Source of the DNA: Tridacna crocea
Lineage: Eukaryota; Mollusca; Bivalvia; Cardiida; Cardiidae
Assembly: GCA_943736015.1 (NCBI GenBank)
Contig: OX031060.1
Coordinates: 16,443,501-16,507,500, forward strand
Direction of reading: 5' to 3'
Length of the DNA stretch: 64,000 nt
Both the position numbers and the translations under genes were made by a program. A model generated the notes under the pieces. The model was not told where the DNA came from. It ran no database searches and saw only the letters and a list, made by a program, of their open reading frames with translations. Shown here piece by piece: positions 1 to 15,300 of this stretch. Positions within the stretch are counted from its first letter, which is position 1. Each line of letters opens with the position of its first letter.

Positions 1-67
1 AAATTTGTATGAAAGTATTTCTCTATAAATAAAGAGTGAAGACAGGGAAATTCTTAATTTCTTCCAG

Positions 68-362
68 GCTGCCCATTTGTTACAAGCACCCAAGAGCAGC
101 CCAGATGATATTGCCAACATCAGTTCACAGTGTTTTAAATTGAACTCTCTACAACTACGAGAACTCTTGGAAAGATACATGCCTGAACCAATGGAACCAC
201 CCATACCCCAGAATTTGATTGACAATGTGGTGTCCGTGGCAGAAAATATGGCTGACGATCTAATCAGGTCAGATGGGCGTGTTGTGCAGTTAGAGGAGGA
301 CCAAGATCTTCAGCTTCCATTTTTGTTGCCAGAAGATGGGTACTCATGTGATACTATCAAAG
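68..362 (+). CDS. AFDN: Afadin exon: end of dilute (DIL) domain
   Basis: The acceptor TTTCTTCCAG precedes the exon and the donor AAAG/GTGAGC ends it; the exon opens in phase 0 and leaves one base. It encodes AAHLLQAPK ... FKLNSLQLRELLERY ... AENMADDLIRSDGR, then DLQLPFLLPEDGYSC, which matches the distal DIL domain of vertebrate afadin almost residue for residue. The DIL domain is shared with class V myosins; in afadin it contributes to partner binding at junctions. The ATG-like start in the middle is not used, because the reading frame continues upstream through the acceptor and the homology begins before it. Confidence 0.93.
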
Positions 363-3300
363 GTGAGCCATAATCAGGATTTTTCTCTGTCCTTCTCTGA
401 AATACATTGTTGATTTGTTTTCTTCAATCCACTACCAGGCAACTGTTTTTTACTTGTTCAAGTTGAAAGCATTTGGAGATGACAAAGTTTTAATGTGTCT
501 TAAATACTGGAATTTGTCTCAGACAGGGTATAAAGCGGTTAGGGTTGGCATCAATTTCTCTTTCTGCCACAATGTTTTTCTTGCGAGGACAAATCCCATA
601 ATTTCAGCTCAGTTGAATTTGTGGCCAGCAATAGCTTCATTTTGGATTGGCACAAAATTTTGATATCTGTTAAAGAGATACTCTACCTTGTTTTGTGCAG
701 GAGTTCCCAATGGCCTAGGAGAATACATAGAGCCTCTGACTCGTGCTGGGTTATGTAGAATGACACTGCAGCCGCACTCTAGTGGTCTCTGGACTGTGTA
801 CATGTCTGATGATGAAACATCTCAAATAATGGAGGTAAGTTGTGAAATATGTAGCCATCCAATATTTATGCTTCTGGAAATAATGCTGCAGAGCACATAG
901 CAATTACTTGGTGCATCCATGGTTTTGGTGTGCATTGATGAGTGCTCATTGGTTTACGGAAATTTTTGTTTTCCTAGTTTCATGTACAATAATTAACTGC
1001 AAACAAGTTTATAAGAATATGTAGCAATGTTGTTTCACACACAGTGAGAACATACAAAATTTCTGTTGTGGTGAAAAACATATTATGACACTTGTTACTT
1101 TAGCATACCTTTCCCTTTTTAGGCAAATAGTTCTTCATATCAACTACAAGCTGATGAAATAAACTGTATTTCTTTCCTCAACAAGCTGACTTTAGTGAGA
1201 AAATCCTGATTACTTAACCCTTTACCAAACTTTACCAAACTTTCCCGGGTTCTCATGACGTTGAAAAACAATCCTATCTGAGAAAGAAGCCTTTTGAAAA
1301 CATTGTTGGAAAAAGAGAAAATGCTGGTAACCATTCTTTTCTACTTTTCTCACAATGTCTTCTATCCTTCCAGAGTAAATTTCTATTTTTGGGTCAGGTC
1401 TATTTTGTTGTCGGAAAAGGCTTTCAATTTGGACCAGTCTAGAATTTTGTTGTTTGATAATGAGCTAAGAGAGTAAATCCTGTTTGCTCAAGTGAGTAAA
1501 TAAAGGCAATACAAATTAGGGCAGTTTGGCCCAGCTCATTGCAAAGATGTTTTTCAAAGACCCCTGCAAGTTGGAATCAAGGAGGAACTTGTAAATCAAT
1601 CTTTTTGGCAAAAAGTGTGGGCAGTTAATGCACATGTTATTATGATGAGATGAAGACAGAATTTAATGAGATGGTTTATAATTGTTGAAGCTGTTGTTGG
1701 ATGAAAGATTGATGTTTCATGAGGTCCCTATTGAAAGGCCAAAGTCATGTGAGGTCCCTTAATAAGTGATTACTTAAGGATTAAAGATTAAATATTTGTG
1801 AGGTCTCTGATACAGTTAACTATGGGGTGAAAGACTGAACTTAGTTAGGTCCCTGATATAGTGAGTCACTGCAGGATGAGAGACTGACATCATGTTAGGT
1901 CTCTTATGTAGTGGGTCACTGTTTGTATAATGAAAGACTAAAGATTTGTTAGATCTCTCACATAGTGAATCACTGCAGGATGAAAGACTCAAGACCTGTG
2001 AAGTCCCTGATAATTAGACACTGTAAGATGAAACTAAAGATTTGTTAGGTAGTGAGATTGTAGGATGAAAATTAAAGATTTGTTAGGTAGTGAGACTGTA
2101 GGATGAAAATTAAAGATTTTTTAGGTAGTGAGACCATGTGGGATGAAAATTAAAAGATTTGTCAGGTAGTGAGACTGTAGGATGAAAATTAAAGATTTGT
2201 CAGGTAGTGAGACTCTTGTGGGATGAAAATTAAAGATTTGCTAGGTAGTGAGACTGTAGGATGAAAATTAAAGATTTGTCAGGTCGTGAGACTCTGTGGG
2301 ATGAAAATTAAAGATTTGTTAGGTAGTGAGACTAGGATGAAAATTAAAGATTTGTCAGGTAGTGAGACTCTGTGGAATGAAAATTAAAGATTTGTTAGGT
2401 AGTGAGACTGTAGGATGAAAATTAAAGATTTGTTAGGTAGTGAGACTGTAGGATGAAAATTAAAGATTTGTTGGGTAGTGAGACTCTGTGGGATGAAAAT
2501 TAAAGATTTGTTATGTAGTGAGACTCTGTAGGATGATAGATTTGTCATGTTTTTCATATAGTTAATCACTGCTGGAGGAACAGCAGATATTTTGTGAGAT
2601 CCCTGATAACAAGTCACTGTAGGGGGGAAAGACTTAGTTATGAGAGGTCCCAGAAATAGTTATTTACTCCAAGGTTAAAGATTCAGTTTTATGAGGTCCC
2701 TGATGTATGTTTTCTCCTTTTAGTACAGTATGTTCTACCCTTTTAAAGACGAATTCCGTTGCTTTTGCAAATACATTCAAAATAGTACAGTAAAAGAACA
2801 TTGTCTTCAGGAAAAGAGTAAAATTGTAGTTTCTTATTGTTCATATTGTGAGTCAGTGAATTGAGAGTAAGACATGAAACTATCCTTGTTTTAAGCCAAG
2901 TTTACATTTTGCCAACTGCAAAACAGAAACAGATTTTTTCCCCAATTGTTTATAACTTATGAAAACATTATGGAAAAAAGATGAGTTGCTCAGAATTTTA
3001 CTCATGATTTGGGATCAGAACACCAGTATGCAGTGTGGTCTTTGATATGCATTATCTTCAAGAGTAACTATATATTCATACTGTTTAAGTGGACATTTTT
3101 TAGACATGGGAAATTTTGCGAATTTGCGAATCCAAAAAAGTTGTCAAACATTTTTATTAGCACATTTTACCACAAGTATACAAACAAACATTTGCATACA
3201 CAAAATGTCCATGACCTGTAATTTGCAAATTTTTCGACAGGTATACATATCCATGTATATAGTATACACCACCCACTTTAATGAAAGGATTGAATGAAAA

Positions 3301-6300
3301 ACAGATATCCAGTACACAAATATTCGATGTTCACTGACAATTGACAAGTTTTGATTTCGTCCAAACTGAAAGCATTTAGAACAAAATATAGAAGATTTGT
3401 ACAGATAAAACTAATCTAACAGAATAGAAAACACTTTGGGGAAAGCAGAAAATGCTGGTCACCAGCATATTCTCCTTTTTAACTCATTACCACACAACAA
3501 TATTTTAGGCTTGACTATATGGAAAGCATTTGCAGATGACAAAATATAAGTGACTGAAAATTTGAAATTTGTTTTATGAAGGGTAGAAAACATTGTGGGA
3601 AAAGGAGAAAATGCTGGTTAGCAGCATTTTTTCCTTTTCCCACAATGTTTTCTAAAAGCTTCTTTCTCAGGGTCATCAAAAGTAGGGATTGTGTAGTAAT
3701 GGGTTAAAGCACTCTTTCTCATGAAAACCTTGGATTACCTTGTAAAGGGTTAGGTGAGGTTAGGGTTTCATCATAATGTAGATGATGCATGTAATTAATC
3801 AGATAAACATACCATATGCTGAAATCAAGGTATTTCGTGGTCATGGTCTAGGTAACAGAGGCTTAACACTCTAACAGACAACAAAACTTAATCCTTAGGC
3901 TTCTTAAATCTTGACTTAATGACCTCTGGCAGACACTTTAGATCAAGATCAGACTGCACAGAAAGTGCAATCTGATCTTGGATCTACACTGGTTGAAAAG
4001 GAGATATCCCCAAAAATGCATTTTTAGTGACAAAATTTGGGTTTTCAGTATTGGCTTGGAACTTTCATTTCAATTGAAAGGTTTAACTCTTTACCACATA
4101 ATTTCGACTTTTAATGACCCTGAGAAAGAGGCCTTTTGAAAAAATTGTGGGAAAAAGAGAAAATGCTGGCAACCAGCATTTTCTCCTTTTACCACAATGT
4201 TTTCTAATCTATCAAGGAGAAATTTTGCAATTTGAACCACACTGAAATTGTCATTCTGCAAATGCTTTCAATTTGGACCAGTTTATTATTTTGTTGTGTG
4301 GTAAAAAGTTAAGATTTGTCCATATAGATAGCATGTGCAATCAACAATTAAAGTATTTCTCAACTTTCGAAGCAGTTGAAACCATTGTGGGAGGGGGAGA
4401 AAATACCAATTAGTTCGTCTATTGCTATAATAGTTTTCAAAATTTACATTATCATCATTCATGATTGTTGGATTGGATTGTTCAGTAAAGGGTTACACAT
4501 GGTAAATGTGAAATGTAACATAGATCTGTGTAAAAGATTAAATTGATGAACAAATGAATATGTTCAGTTGGAACAAAGGATCCAAAAAAGTTAGTTTTGA
4601 GGTATGTTTTTGTCAGATTTTCTCAAGGTATATGATGAAATTGTTGCGTCAGGATTAGGCTGCAGATTATGTGCAGTGTTATTTTGATCTATATTTGCTA
4701 TGAAAGCAAGCACTGTTGCGCTCAATCTTGCAAGGTGTTATTGGTGAACATTGGAATAAATTAAGATGCTTTTACTAACCTGAAATCCATGAAATACTGA
4801 CCGGTATGTCTTGTTCTTGGTATAAAAAGGTAGAACTAGAATTTGGCTGATACTGTCCTATCCCTTTACCACACAATCCGAAGTTTTCATGACCCAGAAA
4901 AAGCATTGGAAAACATTGTAGGGAAAGGAGAAAATGCTGGTAACCAGCATTTTCTCCTTTTCCAACAATATTTTCTACTTTATCAAAGATAGAAGTCATC
5001 ATTTCGGCAAACTTAAATTTGTCATCTGCAAATGCTTCCAATTTTGGTCGAGCTAAATATTGTGTTTTTTGTAGAGCTATTTAACTCTAACAACCGCATG
5101 AAGGGTTTTGAAAACATTGTGAAAAAGAGAAAAAATGCAGGTAACAAAGACATTTTGTATTTACCAGTATTGAAGAAAGTTTAGATAGAAATTCTTGTTT
5201 TATGATACTGAAAAGAGTCTTGAATGCATTTCTTATATTTTCCTTTTTTGACCAGGGTAATTCTACTTAAATTTTTACCAGATGGCAAATTTTGAGATCC
5301 GTAAAATTGAAAACAGCTGCAAACAACAAAGAAATTTTATAATCTCTAAGCAAAGGGAATTGTCTTGTAAATAGCAGAAAATTATAGCAAATTTTCACAA
5401 AACAAATTTTCAAATTTTCAGTCACTTTTATTTTGTCGTCTGCATTTGCTTTCGATTTGGACAAGCCTAAAATATTGTTGTTTGGTAATGAGTTAAAAGT
5501 CGGGTCCGGTTTCAAGTCATTTCAATAAAATAATTGGAAGTCCGACAATGCTTCCCTACATGTAGACTGTTCCAGGTGGTTTCCAATTTTGTAGTGAAGT
5601 TTCTATTAAAGCGGGGGAAACAATATATCTACGCATGTGCATTGAATGTTTACTTTCATAATGTTGACAAGGAAGTGAAGAACCCGGCGATTTTAAACTT
5701 GCGATTTGTCATGTAATCCGCCGAAAGGAAATATGTCAAAGACTTTCATTGGTTCTTTTGCCGACGCCGATGGTTTATACGGTGATGTTATGGAAAGAAT
5801 TGAGTGAAAACAGCGGGGAATAAACTTAAGTTTGTTCGGCCCCAGATTCTGACTTACTACTGAGGATGTATCGTAATCGTGAACAAAAGTTGATGTGTAC
5901 ATCTATAGATGCATATTATCAATCAAGAATGAGAATCTATAATGCTTTGTGTTGGAAATAAGGTAAGATCAACCCAACAGGCATCAACCCTCCCATGTCA
6001 GCCGTACAAATATAGATCTAGCAAATATCCTATCTGCCTTTGAAAGACAGTATTCGTTTCCATTCAAAAAAGGAAATTGACCAGAAAAATACATATTTTG
6101 TGTCTACCTTTTTTTCTTTCACCCATCCCTGAAAATTTTTACTCCCCCCATTTTGAAAATTCCATGGGGGATCTCCCCCTCTTGGAAGAATTCCTGGATG
6201 CAACACTGCCCAACCAAGCACCCATCAATCAATCAACCAACCAATCAGTCAATCAGTTTTCAAGATAAAGTCTATTGGAAATGGTATTTTCATAAACATG

Positions 6301-9300
6301 GTTCAACTTAACCCTTAACCCTTTACCAAACAACAGAGTTTTAGACTGGTCCAAATTGACGGCAATTGCAGATGACAATTTCAGTGTAGCTGAAATCGTG
6401 CAAATTTTCTTTGATAGGATAGAAAACATTGTGGAAAAAGGAGAAAATGCTGGTTACCAGCATTTCTCCTCTTCCCACAATGTTTTCAAAAGGCTTCTAT
6501 TCCAGGGTTGTCAAAAGTTGGCATTGTGTGGTAAAGGGTTAACCAAATGACAAAATTTCAGACCTACCCAAATTGGAAGCATTTGCAAACTAAAAATTAA
6601 ACATGATTCAAGTATTGAATTTTATACTGTAATGTATAGAAAAAAAAATTGTGGGAGGAAAAGGAGTGAATGCTGGTTACCTGCATTTCATCCTATTTCC
6701 ACAATGTTTTTAAAGACTTCCAAAATCTCATGGTCATTAAAAATCAGGATTGTGCTGCAACGGCTCACTATCCACAATTAACCCTTTCCCAAACAATCCC
6801 TGGTTTTTACGACCCTGAGATAGAAACCATTTGAAAACATTGTGGGAAAAGGAGAAAATGCTGGTAACCAGCATTTTCTCCTTTTCCCACATTGTTTTCT
6901 ACCCTGCTGGATAAAAATTTCAATTTTTGAGTTTTGTTTATTTTGTCGTCTGCAAGTGCTTTCAATTTGGACCAGTCTAACATTTTGTCGTTTGGTAAAG
7001 GGTTAATTAAACAGATGAGGAAATATTCATACACATAAACTATATACTGTGATTATTGGATTTTATACTTTGTACTTGAAAACAATGATTTTATTGTGTT
7101 CACAGTTTTATGGAAAACATAAAGATGAGACAGTCGTTTTCACTATTGAATTGCATTTAATCGCATTTTTGTGTATGACTGACTGAAAAATGCACATTCT
7201 TCTAGAAAAATATTTTCATGTTGCCAGCAGTGTTCATTATGCTAGCTTTCTCTGTTTTGTAACAAATTGTGGAACAGTTACATAAAGATCGAGACTTGGA
7301 CAGTGTCAGGATATTTCTATACACAATATAGTCCCATGTTTTCACAACCCTAAGGTTTGAAACTTTCAAAAACATTTTGGGAAAAGGAGAAAATCTTGGA
7401 AAGTTGCTCCTGGCTACTTTACGTTGTTTGTCTGCAAATCCTATTTGTGAAGTAAAGAGCAGACCCTTAACCCTTTACCACACAATGACAACTTTTGACG
7501 ACTCTGGTAAAGAAGCCTTTTGAAAACATTGTGGGAAAAGGAGAAAATGCTGGTAACCAGTATTTTCTCCTTTTCCCACAATGTTTTCTACTATATCAAA
7601 GTAAAACCATTTGATATGAGTCACATTGAAAGTGTCATCTGCAAATGCTTTCAATTTGGACTGGTCTAAAATTTTGTTGTGCGGGAAAGGGTTAACCAGA
7701 CAACAAACTTTTAGTTTAGCCTATTTTACTAGCATGTGTATAGACAACAAATTAGATGGCTTTGAATAGGTAGAAAACATCGTCGGAAAAGGGGAAAATG
7801 CTGGTTACTAGCATTTTCTTTTCATAGATTGCTTTCTAAAGCCCTCTTTCTTAATGGTAATTAAAAAATGCATTGGTTTTGTAAGGGTTAAGTGGCTTAT
7901 GCCAGACATTTAACTTTTTACTACACAATCTTGTTTTTTGAAAAACCCAGAAAAAGAAGCCTATTGAAAACAATTTTGGAAAAGGAGAAAATGCTGGTTA
8001 GCAGCATTTTCTCCTTTTCCAACAATATTTTCTACCCGATCAAAGTTGGAAATCATTGTGTTGATAATATTTGATTTGTTTTCTGCAGATGCTTTGAAAT
8101 TGGTCCAGTAAGAAAATTATCTCATTAGGTAAAGAGTTAAAGAAAGAAACTGCTTCTTCCTTTGAAGACTAACCAGGGATTTGCAATAATTGGCTGCTCA
8201 GTTTCAGATTATGAAGAATTGTATTGATTTATATTCAAGGTAAAAGAAAACATAGAATTAACAGTATGTATACTGGAGTGAGGATGTTGAAAAATTTGTG
8301 CTACAGAAATGGTGAAATGAATGCATATATAAATCCTGGCATGTTACAGGAAAAAATTTGGGCTTTGATAGATTGTGCAGATCAAGATCAGACTGCAAAC
8401 GAATATGCAGTCTGATTATTGATCCACTCTATTAATCCTTTACAACACAATGATGACTTTTAAAGCCCTGGAGGAAGATGCCTTTGTGAAAACATTGTGG
8501 GGAAAAAGGAGAAAATGCTGGTGACCACCATTTTCTCCTTTTCCCACAAAGTTTTCTACCCTATCAAACAAAATTGCACCTTTTGATCCACTTTGAAATC
8601 GTCGTCTGCAAATGCTTTCAATTTGGATATTTCTAAAATTTGCTGTGTGGAAACAGGTTAACCCATTTCCACACAATCCCTACTTTTGATGACCCTGAGA
8701 AAGAAGTCTTTAGAAAACATTGTGGGAAAAGGAGAAAATGCTGGTAACCAGCAATTTCTCCTTTTCCCACGATGTTTGCTACTCTTCACAAAACAAATTT
8801 CAAATTTTCATTCACTTTTTTGTCGTCTGCAAATGCTTTGATTTGAACAAACCTAAAATACAGTACAACCTGTATTCAGAGACCACTCAAGAGAAGTACT
8901 GAATTTGGTCTCTTACAGCAGGTGGTCTTTAAATAAATACAGATTATAATAGGTTAATGTTAGAAGGGTTGTTGTATCAGAACAGTGGTCTCTTAAAGCA
9001 GGTGTCTCTTAATGCAGGTGGTCTCTAACACAGGTTTAACTGTATTGTCGTTTGGTAATGAATTAAATGAACAAATTTCATGCGCTGGTTTGTCGAAGGG
9101 TTAGAAGATTGATAATGTTTATGTGAATTAACAATGGTAGTGATGATTAATTTGTGTAAATAAACGATGATTGAGTATGTGTGCTGCCCAGAGATTACGG
9201 GAACGATTTAGAAATGCAGTTGAAAAGGAGAGAAAAAAAGACAATGAACCCAGATTAGTGAAGATTGTTAATAAACATGTAGCTGCTGTGTTGAAAAGGG

Positions 9301-12300
9301 AAGTATGTATCTGTAAGAGAGAGGCTTTTTAAATATTGTGGGAAACAACTATTAACCCATCACCACACAATCCCTACTTTTTACAACCCAGAGAAAGAAG
9401 CCTTTAGAAAGCATTGTGGGAAAAGGAGAAAATGCTGGTAACCAGCATTTTCTCCTTTTCCCAGAATATGTTCTACCCTTCACAAAACAAATTTCAAATT
9501 TTCAGTCACTTTTATTTTGTCGTCTGCAAATGCTTTCAATTTGGACAAACCTAAAATTTTGTCGTTTGGTAATGAGTTATTTTAGCTATGAGATATGTCT
9601 TTGTAAGGATGAAAACATTGTGGGAAAAGTAGAAATATGGTTACTTGTATTGTACTGGCATGGATAGGGGCACTGGCTACCAGGATGTAACTGAAATAAC
9701 CCTTTCCCAAACGACAAACTTTTGGACTAGACCAAATTGAAAGCGTTTGCAGAAGACAATTCAACTCTTGCTGAAAAGATGATTTCTGTCTATGATAGGG
9801 TAGAAAACATTGTGGGAAAAGGAGAAAATGCTGGTTACCAGCATTTTCTCCTTTTCCCACAATGTTTTCAAAAGGCTACTATTCCAGACCCGTAAAAACC
9901 AGGGATTGTTTGGGAAAGGGTTAATTTTGAGAAGCTTGTGAGGTCCCTTTACCACATGGCAAATTTTTAGACCTATCCAAATTGAAAGCATTTGCAGACG
10001 ACAATGTCATAGTGGCTCACAATGACACGATTTTCCTTTGATAGGGTAGAAAACTTTGTGGGAAAAGGAGATATGCATTAACCCATTACCACACAATCCC
10101 TACTTTTGATGCCCCTAAGAAAGAAGCCTTTTGAAAACACCATGGGAAAAGGAGAAAATGCTGGTAACCAGCATTTTCTCCTTTTCCCACAGTGTTTTCT
10201 ACCCTTTCTAGAACAAATTTCTAATTTTTAGTCACCTTTATTTTGTCGTCTGCAAATGCTTTCAGTTTGGACCAGTCTAAAATTTTCTTCTAAAAGAGTT
10301 AGACAGTTTACAATGACTCAGGTGAACAATATAATTATTACTTGCATGGTTCTCTGTTTTAATGTGTACCAGGGCTACAGATGGCATATAAGATTCATTA
10401 AAAACTGAAGACCTGCCCCTGTACCAAACATTTCCAAGTTTTAATGACACAGACATTTAATGCTTTAGAAGGATTGTTAGAAAAGGGAAAAAAAAAATGC
10501 TTGGTGAAAGCAATTTTCCCTTTTCCACTGATGTTTTCATAATTTGAAACACATTGATTGGATTTCTCTAAATGCTTTCCATTTGTCATATCGTTTGATG
10601 AGAGCAGTGGAAAAGAGGAAAAGATGCAAGGGGAGTGGTGGAAATTGTAGAAGTATCACAGATAATTTACAACATCATTTAGACATGAAAATAATTTGCT
10701 GAACAGCAGAGTTCATAGTTTGCTGTAACCATGGTATTTCACACATAAAGGTCTAAATGAAGCATTTCATTCTAGAAATACAGCCAGATTGCACTTGCAA
10801 ATTTTGTGGTTGCCTTTTGTTGGTAGTGTTTCAGCAAAGTGGACAATGTAGATGATGATCAGACTGCTTGTTTAGTGCAGTCTAATCTTGGTCTGCACAC
10901 TGGCAACATTAGGAGGGAAACACGCTTTAAGGGTTAACCCATAATGGTGTTCTGTGAAGACAAAGTCAGACTCGAAAGGAAGTGAACATTGAAAAACATG
11001 TTGACATTTAATTTATATATGCTAATTTCCTTAGAAGAGCAATTTTTTTTCATTTACTGCTTTTAACCCATTACCACACAATCCCTACTTTTGACGCCCC
11101 TGAGAAAGAGGCCTTTTGAAAACACTGTGGGAAAAGGAGAAAATGCTGGTAACCAGCATTTTCTCCTTTTCCCACAGTGTTTTCTACCCTTCCCAGAACA
11201 AATTTCAATTTTTCAGTCACCTTTATTTTGTCGTCAACAAATGCATTCAATTTGGACCAGTCTAAAATTTTTCGTGTGGTAAAGAGTTAATATTCTGTTT
11301 TGACAGTTTGCACATCAAATATTGGTCCATCCAGTAATTGTCATTCTTTTTTCAATTGATGACTGTTATTTGAATAAGTATGGAAACGTCAACAGAATGA
11401 TGGAGGGAAGAATTGATATTGGATATGGCTGGAAAATCAAGTCACCATGCATTCATGTTACCATGGTATCTGAAAGTGCTGAACCTATCCTCTACCCTTA
11501 CATTTACCAGACCAGTAGATTCTAGACTTGTCCAAATTGGAAACATTTGCAGGCAAATTGACTCCAATGATGAAATTTGTTTCTTAAAGGATATGTTACT
11601 CCATTTATGCTGTGTACAGAATGTAACTGTACTTGCGCAAAATGGTTTATTCTTTCATAGCAAATGAAATTCCACTATATAAGCTCAATAATTAAAGGCC
11701 CAGTGGTGGCCAAAAAGACAATGCAGGTGATAAATGCATTTAAAGGTAAATACTGTGTCAACTCTTTAACCCTTTACCACATAGTGACGACTTTTAACAC
11801 CCCTGAAAGAGAAGGTTTTTGAAAACATTGTGGGAAAGGGAGAAAATGCTGGTTACCAACATTTTCTCCTTTTCCCACAATGTTTTCTATCCATTCAAAG
11901 AAAAATAATTCCATATGAGCCACTTGAAACTGTCATCAGCAAATGCTTTTAATTAGGACAGGTCTAAAATTTTGTTGTGCAGTAAACTGTTAATGCTTGG
12001 GAGCATTACTTTTTCCTGAAGGAGGCAATTAAAAGAGATAAAACAACATAAATTTTATGAAGACCACAATAACATTACCAATTACAGGTTTTAGACAGTA
12101 CTGATAGCAAAGTGATCACAATTTGAGCAACCCCCTGTATTTATGCACAACCTCTTCGCGAGCCAAGTTTACGATACCTACGTGGATCTTACCTTGGCTG
12201 ATTGAGCCCAATTTCGAGATTCCTGTGATGTGCCCTCTATTGGATGTTGGTCATTACCCCCCCTTTACATCATATTTCTAAAAGCAAATAAAATATTGTT

Positions 12301-15300
12301 TTAAAAACCGCTTACAAATACACATGAAGCAATAAGCAGACATCCAGGTAGGTTTCTATGTTTACCTTCTATTCGAAAGTTAGCGACCTTGTTTTGTTTT
12401 TATCAAAGATGAAATGCTACAAGCGATTTCATTCGTTACAGCTAGAGCTGGCTGCATCCGATGAAAAAGCATATCGGGTGAATGTAAAAATCAAGCTCGA
12501 TCTGCCAAGGGTAGAGTAGCGTAGTAAATCATCAGCCTTGGCTTGCAAAGATGATGCAGAATATCAGATCATGATTCATTTAGACAGTTAGTAGCATTCA
12601 AGATTAATGCGAGACATCGGCCTTTGGAACTATCACTTCCTCAAAGTTTTTCAAAGTTAGTTGATAAATTTTTTTTTACCAGAAATTAGAAATGTTGTCA
12701 GAAGTGTACCTAACTACCTATTTTTGAATAGATGCTAAATTATGATTTGTAAAGTAATTTTAAAGCTATGTTGATGCTATTAGCGCATTCAAGTTTATGT
12801 ATTTTAATTTAAGCGACAAATTGGCATTCTAATATGCCCATTTTTGTTTAGATGAATGTTGGGGGTGCGTTAAATAGAGGGAAAGTGTTAAATAACAGAT
12901 GTAACAGCGTTCAAAAGTGTGGAACATTATTGTGAAGATGGCAATTTGTTATTGAGTAATAGTGTTAATCTCTGGCAGAAAAATGAATTTCAAAATTAGG
13001 GAAAAAGTAAACATAAGATAGATTGATTGGTATCTCTTAAAGAGAAAGACAAAGAACTTTCGTAGGAATGGTTGGTAAATATAGACCCAGATGGCACAAA
13101 ATTTTTAGAAAAATTGCATTAACTGTTTACCACACAATAAGATTTTAGACTTGTCCAGATTGAAAGCATTTGCAGACAATAAAATAAATGTGGCTGAAAT
13201 ATTTAAATTTGGTCAGGGAAGGGTAGAAAACATTGTGGGAAAAGGAGCAAATGCTGGTTACCAGCATTTTCTCCTATTTTCCCACCATGATTTTTAAAGA
13301 CCTTTTTCTTAGGGTCGTTACAAGTCGGGATTCATGGAAAAGATTTAACTGATAAGCCCTTTACCAAACGGCAAAATTTCAGACTCATTCATATTGAAGG
13401 AATCTACATACAACAAATCAAATGTTTGTCTCTGAACAATTATAAAGTGTGTGGGGAAAACATAATATGTCCCTGAACAGTTATAAACAGTTGGGGGAAA
13501 AGATAGTACATGTATTTTTTTTTCTTGAATATAGGAAGGAAACATTTTGGGAAAAGAAGAAAATGCTGGTTATCATCAGTATCTCTTTTTTCCACAATGT
13601 TGTCGAAAAGTCTTCTTTGTCAGGTTTGTTAAAAGTCAGAAATGTGTGGTAAAAGGATAACAGAGAAAATTTTAGACTTGTTCAGCAATAAAAAGCAATT
13701 GCAGACAACAGAATTAAATGGAATGGGCTAGTTACCAGTATTTTCTGCTTTACTCACAATGCTTTTGAAAGGGAGATTCTAAAACTCAGGATTGTCCGGT
13801 AAAGGGCTAAGACAAGAGTCAAAGTGTGAAAAATTTCTTAGTTTCAATCAAGATATTGGTATTGTGCTTTGCCCTAGCTCTTTACCATACTGTCTTTTAA
13901 CGAACCTGAGAAGAAAGCTTTTGAAAACGTTGTTAGAAAAGGAGAAAATAGTGGTATCCAGCATCTTCTCCTTTTCTCACAATGTTTCCCACCCTATCAA
14001 AGACAGAAAAAATCACTTGAACTACATTTATTTTTTGGTCTGCAAATGCTGTCAGTTTGGTTGAGGCCAAAGTATTGACAATTGATCAAGGGTTAAAGGG
14101 CTTTGGATCGTGTTCTTGGTTGATGTTTCCAATAATAGAATGCCTGTAATTAAGTCCTAAGAAAAACAGTTACTGTAGTTTTATGTAGAAATCCTGTGTT
14201 ATGAGGATTTATTGTAAGGTTGACAGGTCATTGATGCCTCCGTACAGCTTTTTTAATGTCTTGCTGTGGCAAAAGGAGAAATAGTTTCTAATGAGCATCA
14301 CCTCCTGTTACTGCAGTGATTTCATTTGTATTTTTCATTGAAGCAAGCTATAAGCCATGTTGATTGTCATTGTTTTACAAGGATGTTTTATATGTTTTCT
14401 GGTATCAGTTGGTTTCCAGGGGTAGTGGAAGTCAGGTGTGGAAACTGATAAATAGAAAAAAAATGTGTCAAACAAAATTTTGCAGCAGAGTAGTGGAGTT
14501 AATCAGAAAGATTGACAAATGTTAGAGGAAAGTTATGTTTTATACTTTAGTAAGGAGCTTCATAAACTTACGTAAATTTCAGGAGTCCATCAGGGACAGA
14601 AAGGAACGCACACCAGATCCCAGACAACAGCCTCCACCCCAAGCAAAGGAGCCAGAGGTTATTAATGTGACCTTCAGTAAAGTCAAGAACAGTATGGGCC
14701 TCAGCATTGTGGCTGCTAAGGTGAGTTCTAGTTGTTGCACATTTTCATATCCAGGGCCTGAATTGACCAACCAATCAGATGACTTTTCTGAGCTTCAAAG
14801 AAATGCAATATCTGATTGGCTAAACCATTTGGTATGGCTAAACCATTCCAAATTTGCTTTACTATCAAAACTTGGAATTGGACAAAACTGCATCCTAGAA
14901 ATTGGTTGGTGAAACAAGTTATCTTGCTTAACCCTTTACTCCGTAAATAACTAATTTCTACGCATCGCTCGTAGGAACATTTGGAAAACATTGTGGCAAA
15001 AGGTGAAATTGCTTGTGACAAGCAATTTCACCTTTTGCCACAATGTTTTCTACACTATCAAAAGGTGCCATATACACATACGAAATGGCTTCATCCTTGC
15101 TATTACCTAGGGTCAGTAAGAGATACCTTAGAAATTCATTATGGGGTAAAGTGTTAAAGTTAACTCTTTACCAAATGACAAAATTTTGGACTGGTCCAAA
15201 TTGAAAGCATTTGCAGACAATAGAATTAATGTGGCTCAAAAATTGAAATTTGTTCTGGATAGGGTAGAAAAGATTGTGGGGAAAGGAAAAAATGCTGGTT

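Noticed and set aside
2030-2530. CRISPR-like array
   Set aside because: The 38-bp units are contiguous with no unique spacers, and the window is from an animal. It is a minisatellite.
9186-9310. Possible extra afadin exon (AARERFRNAVEKERKK)
   Set aside because: Lysine/arginine-rich short frame without an acceptor-donor pair in the phase 0-0 required between the neighbouring exons, and without a counterpart in afadin.
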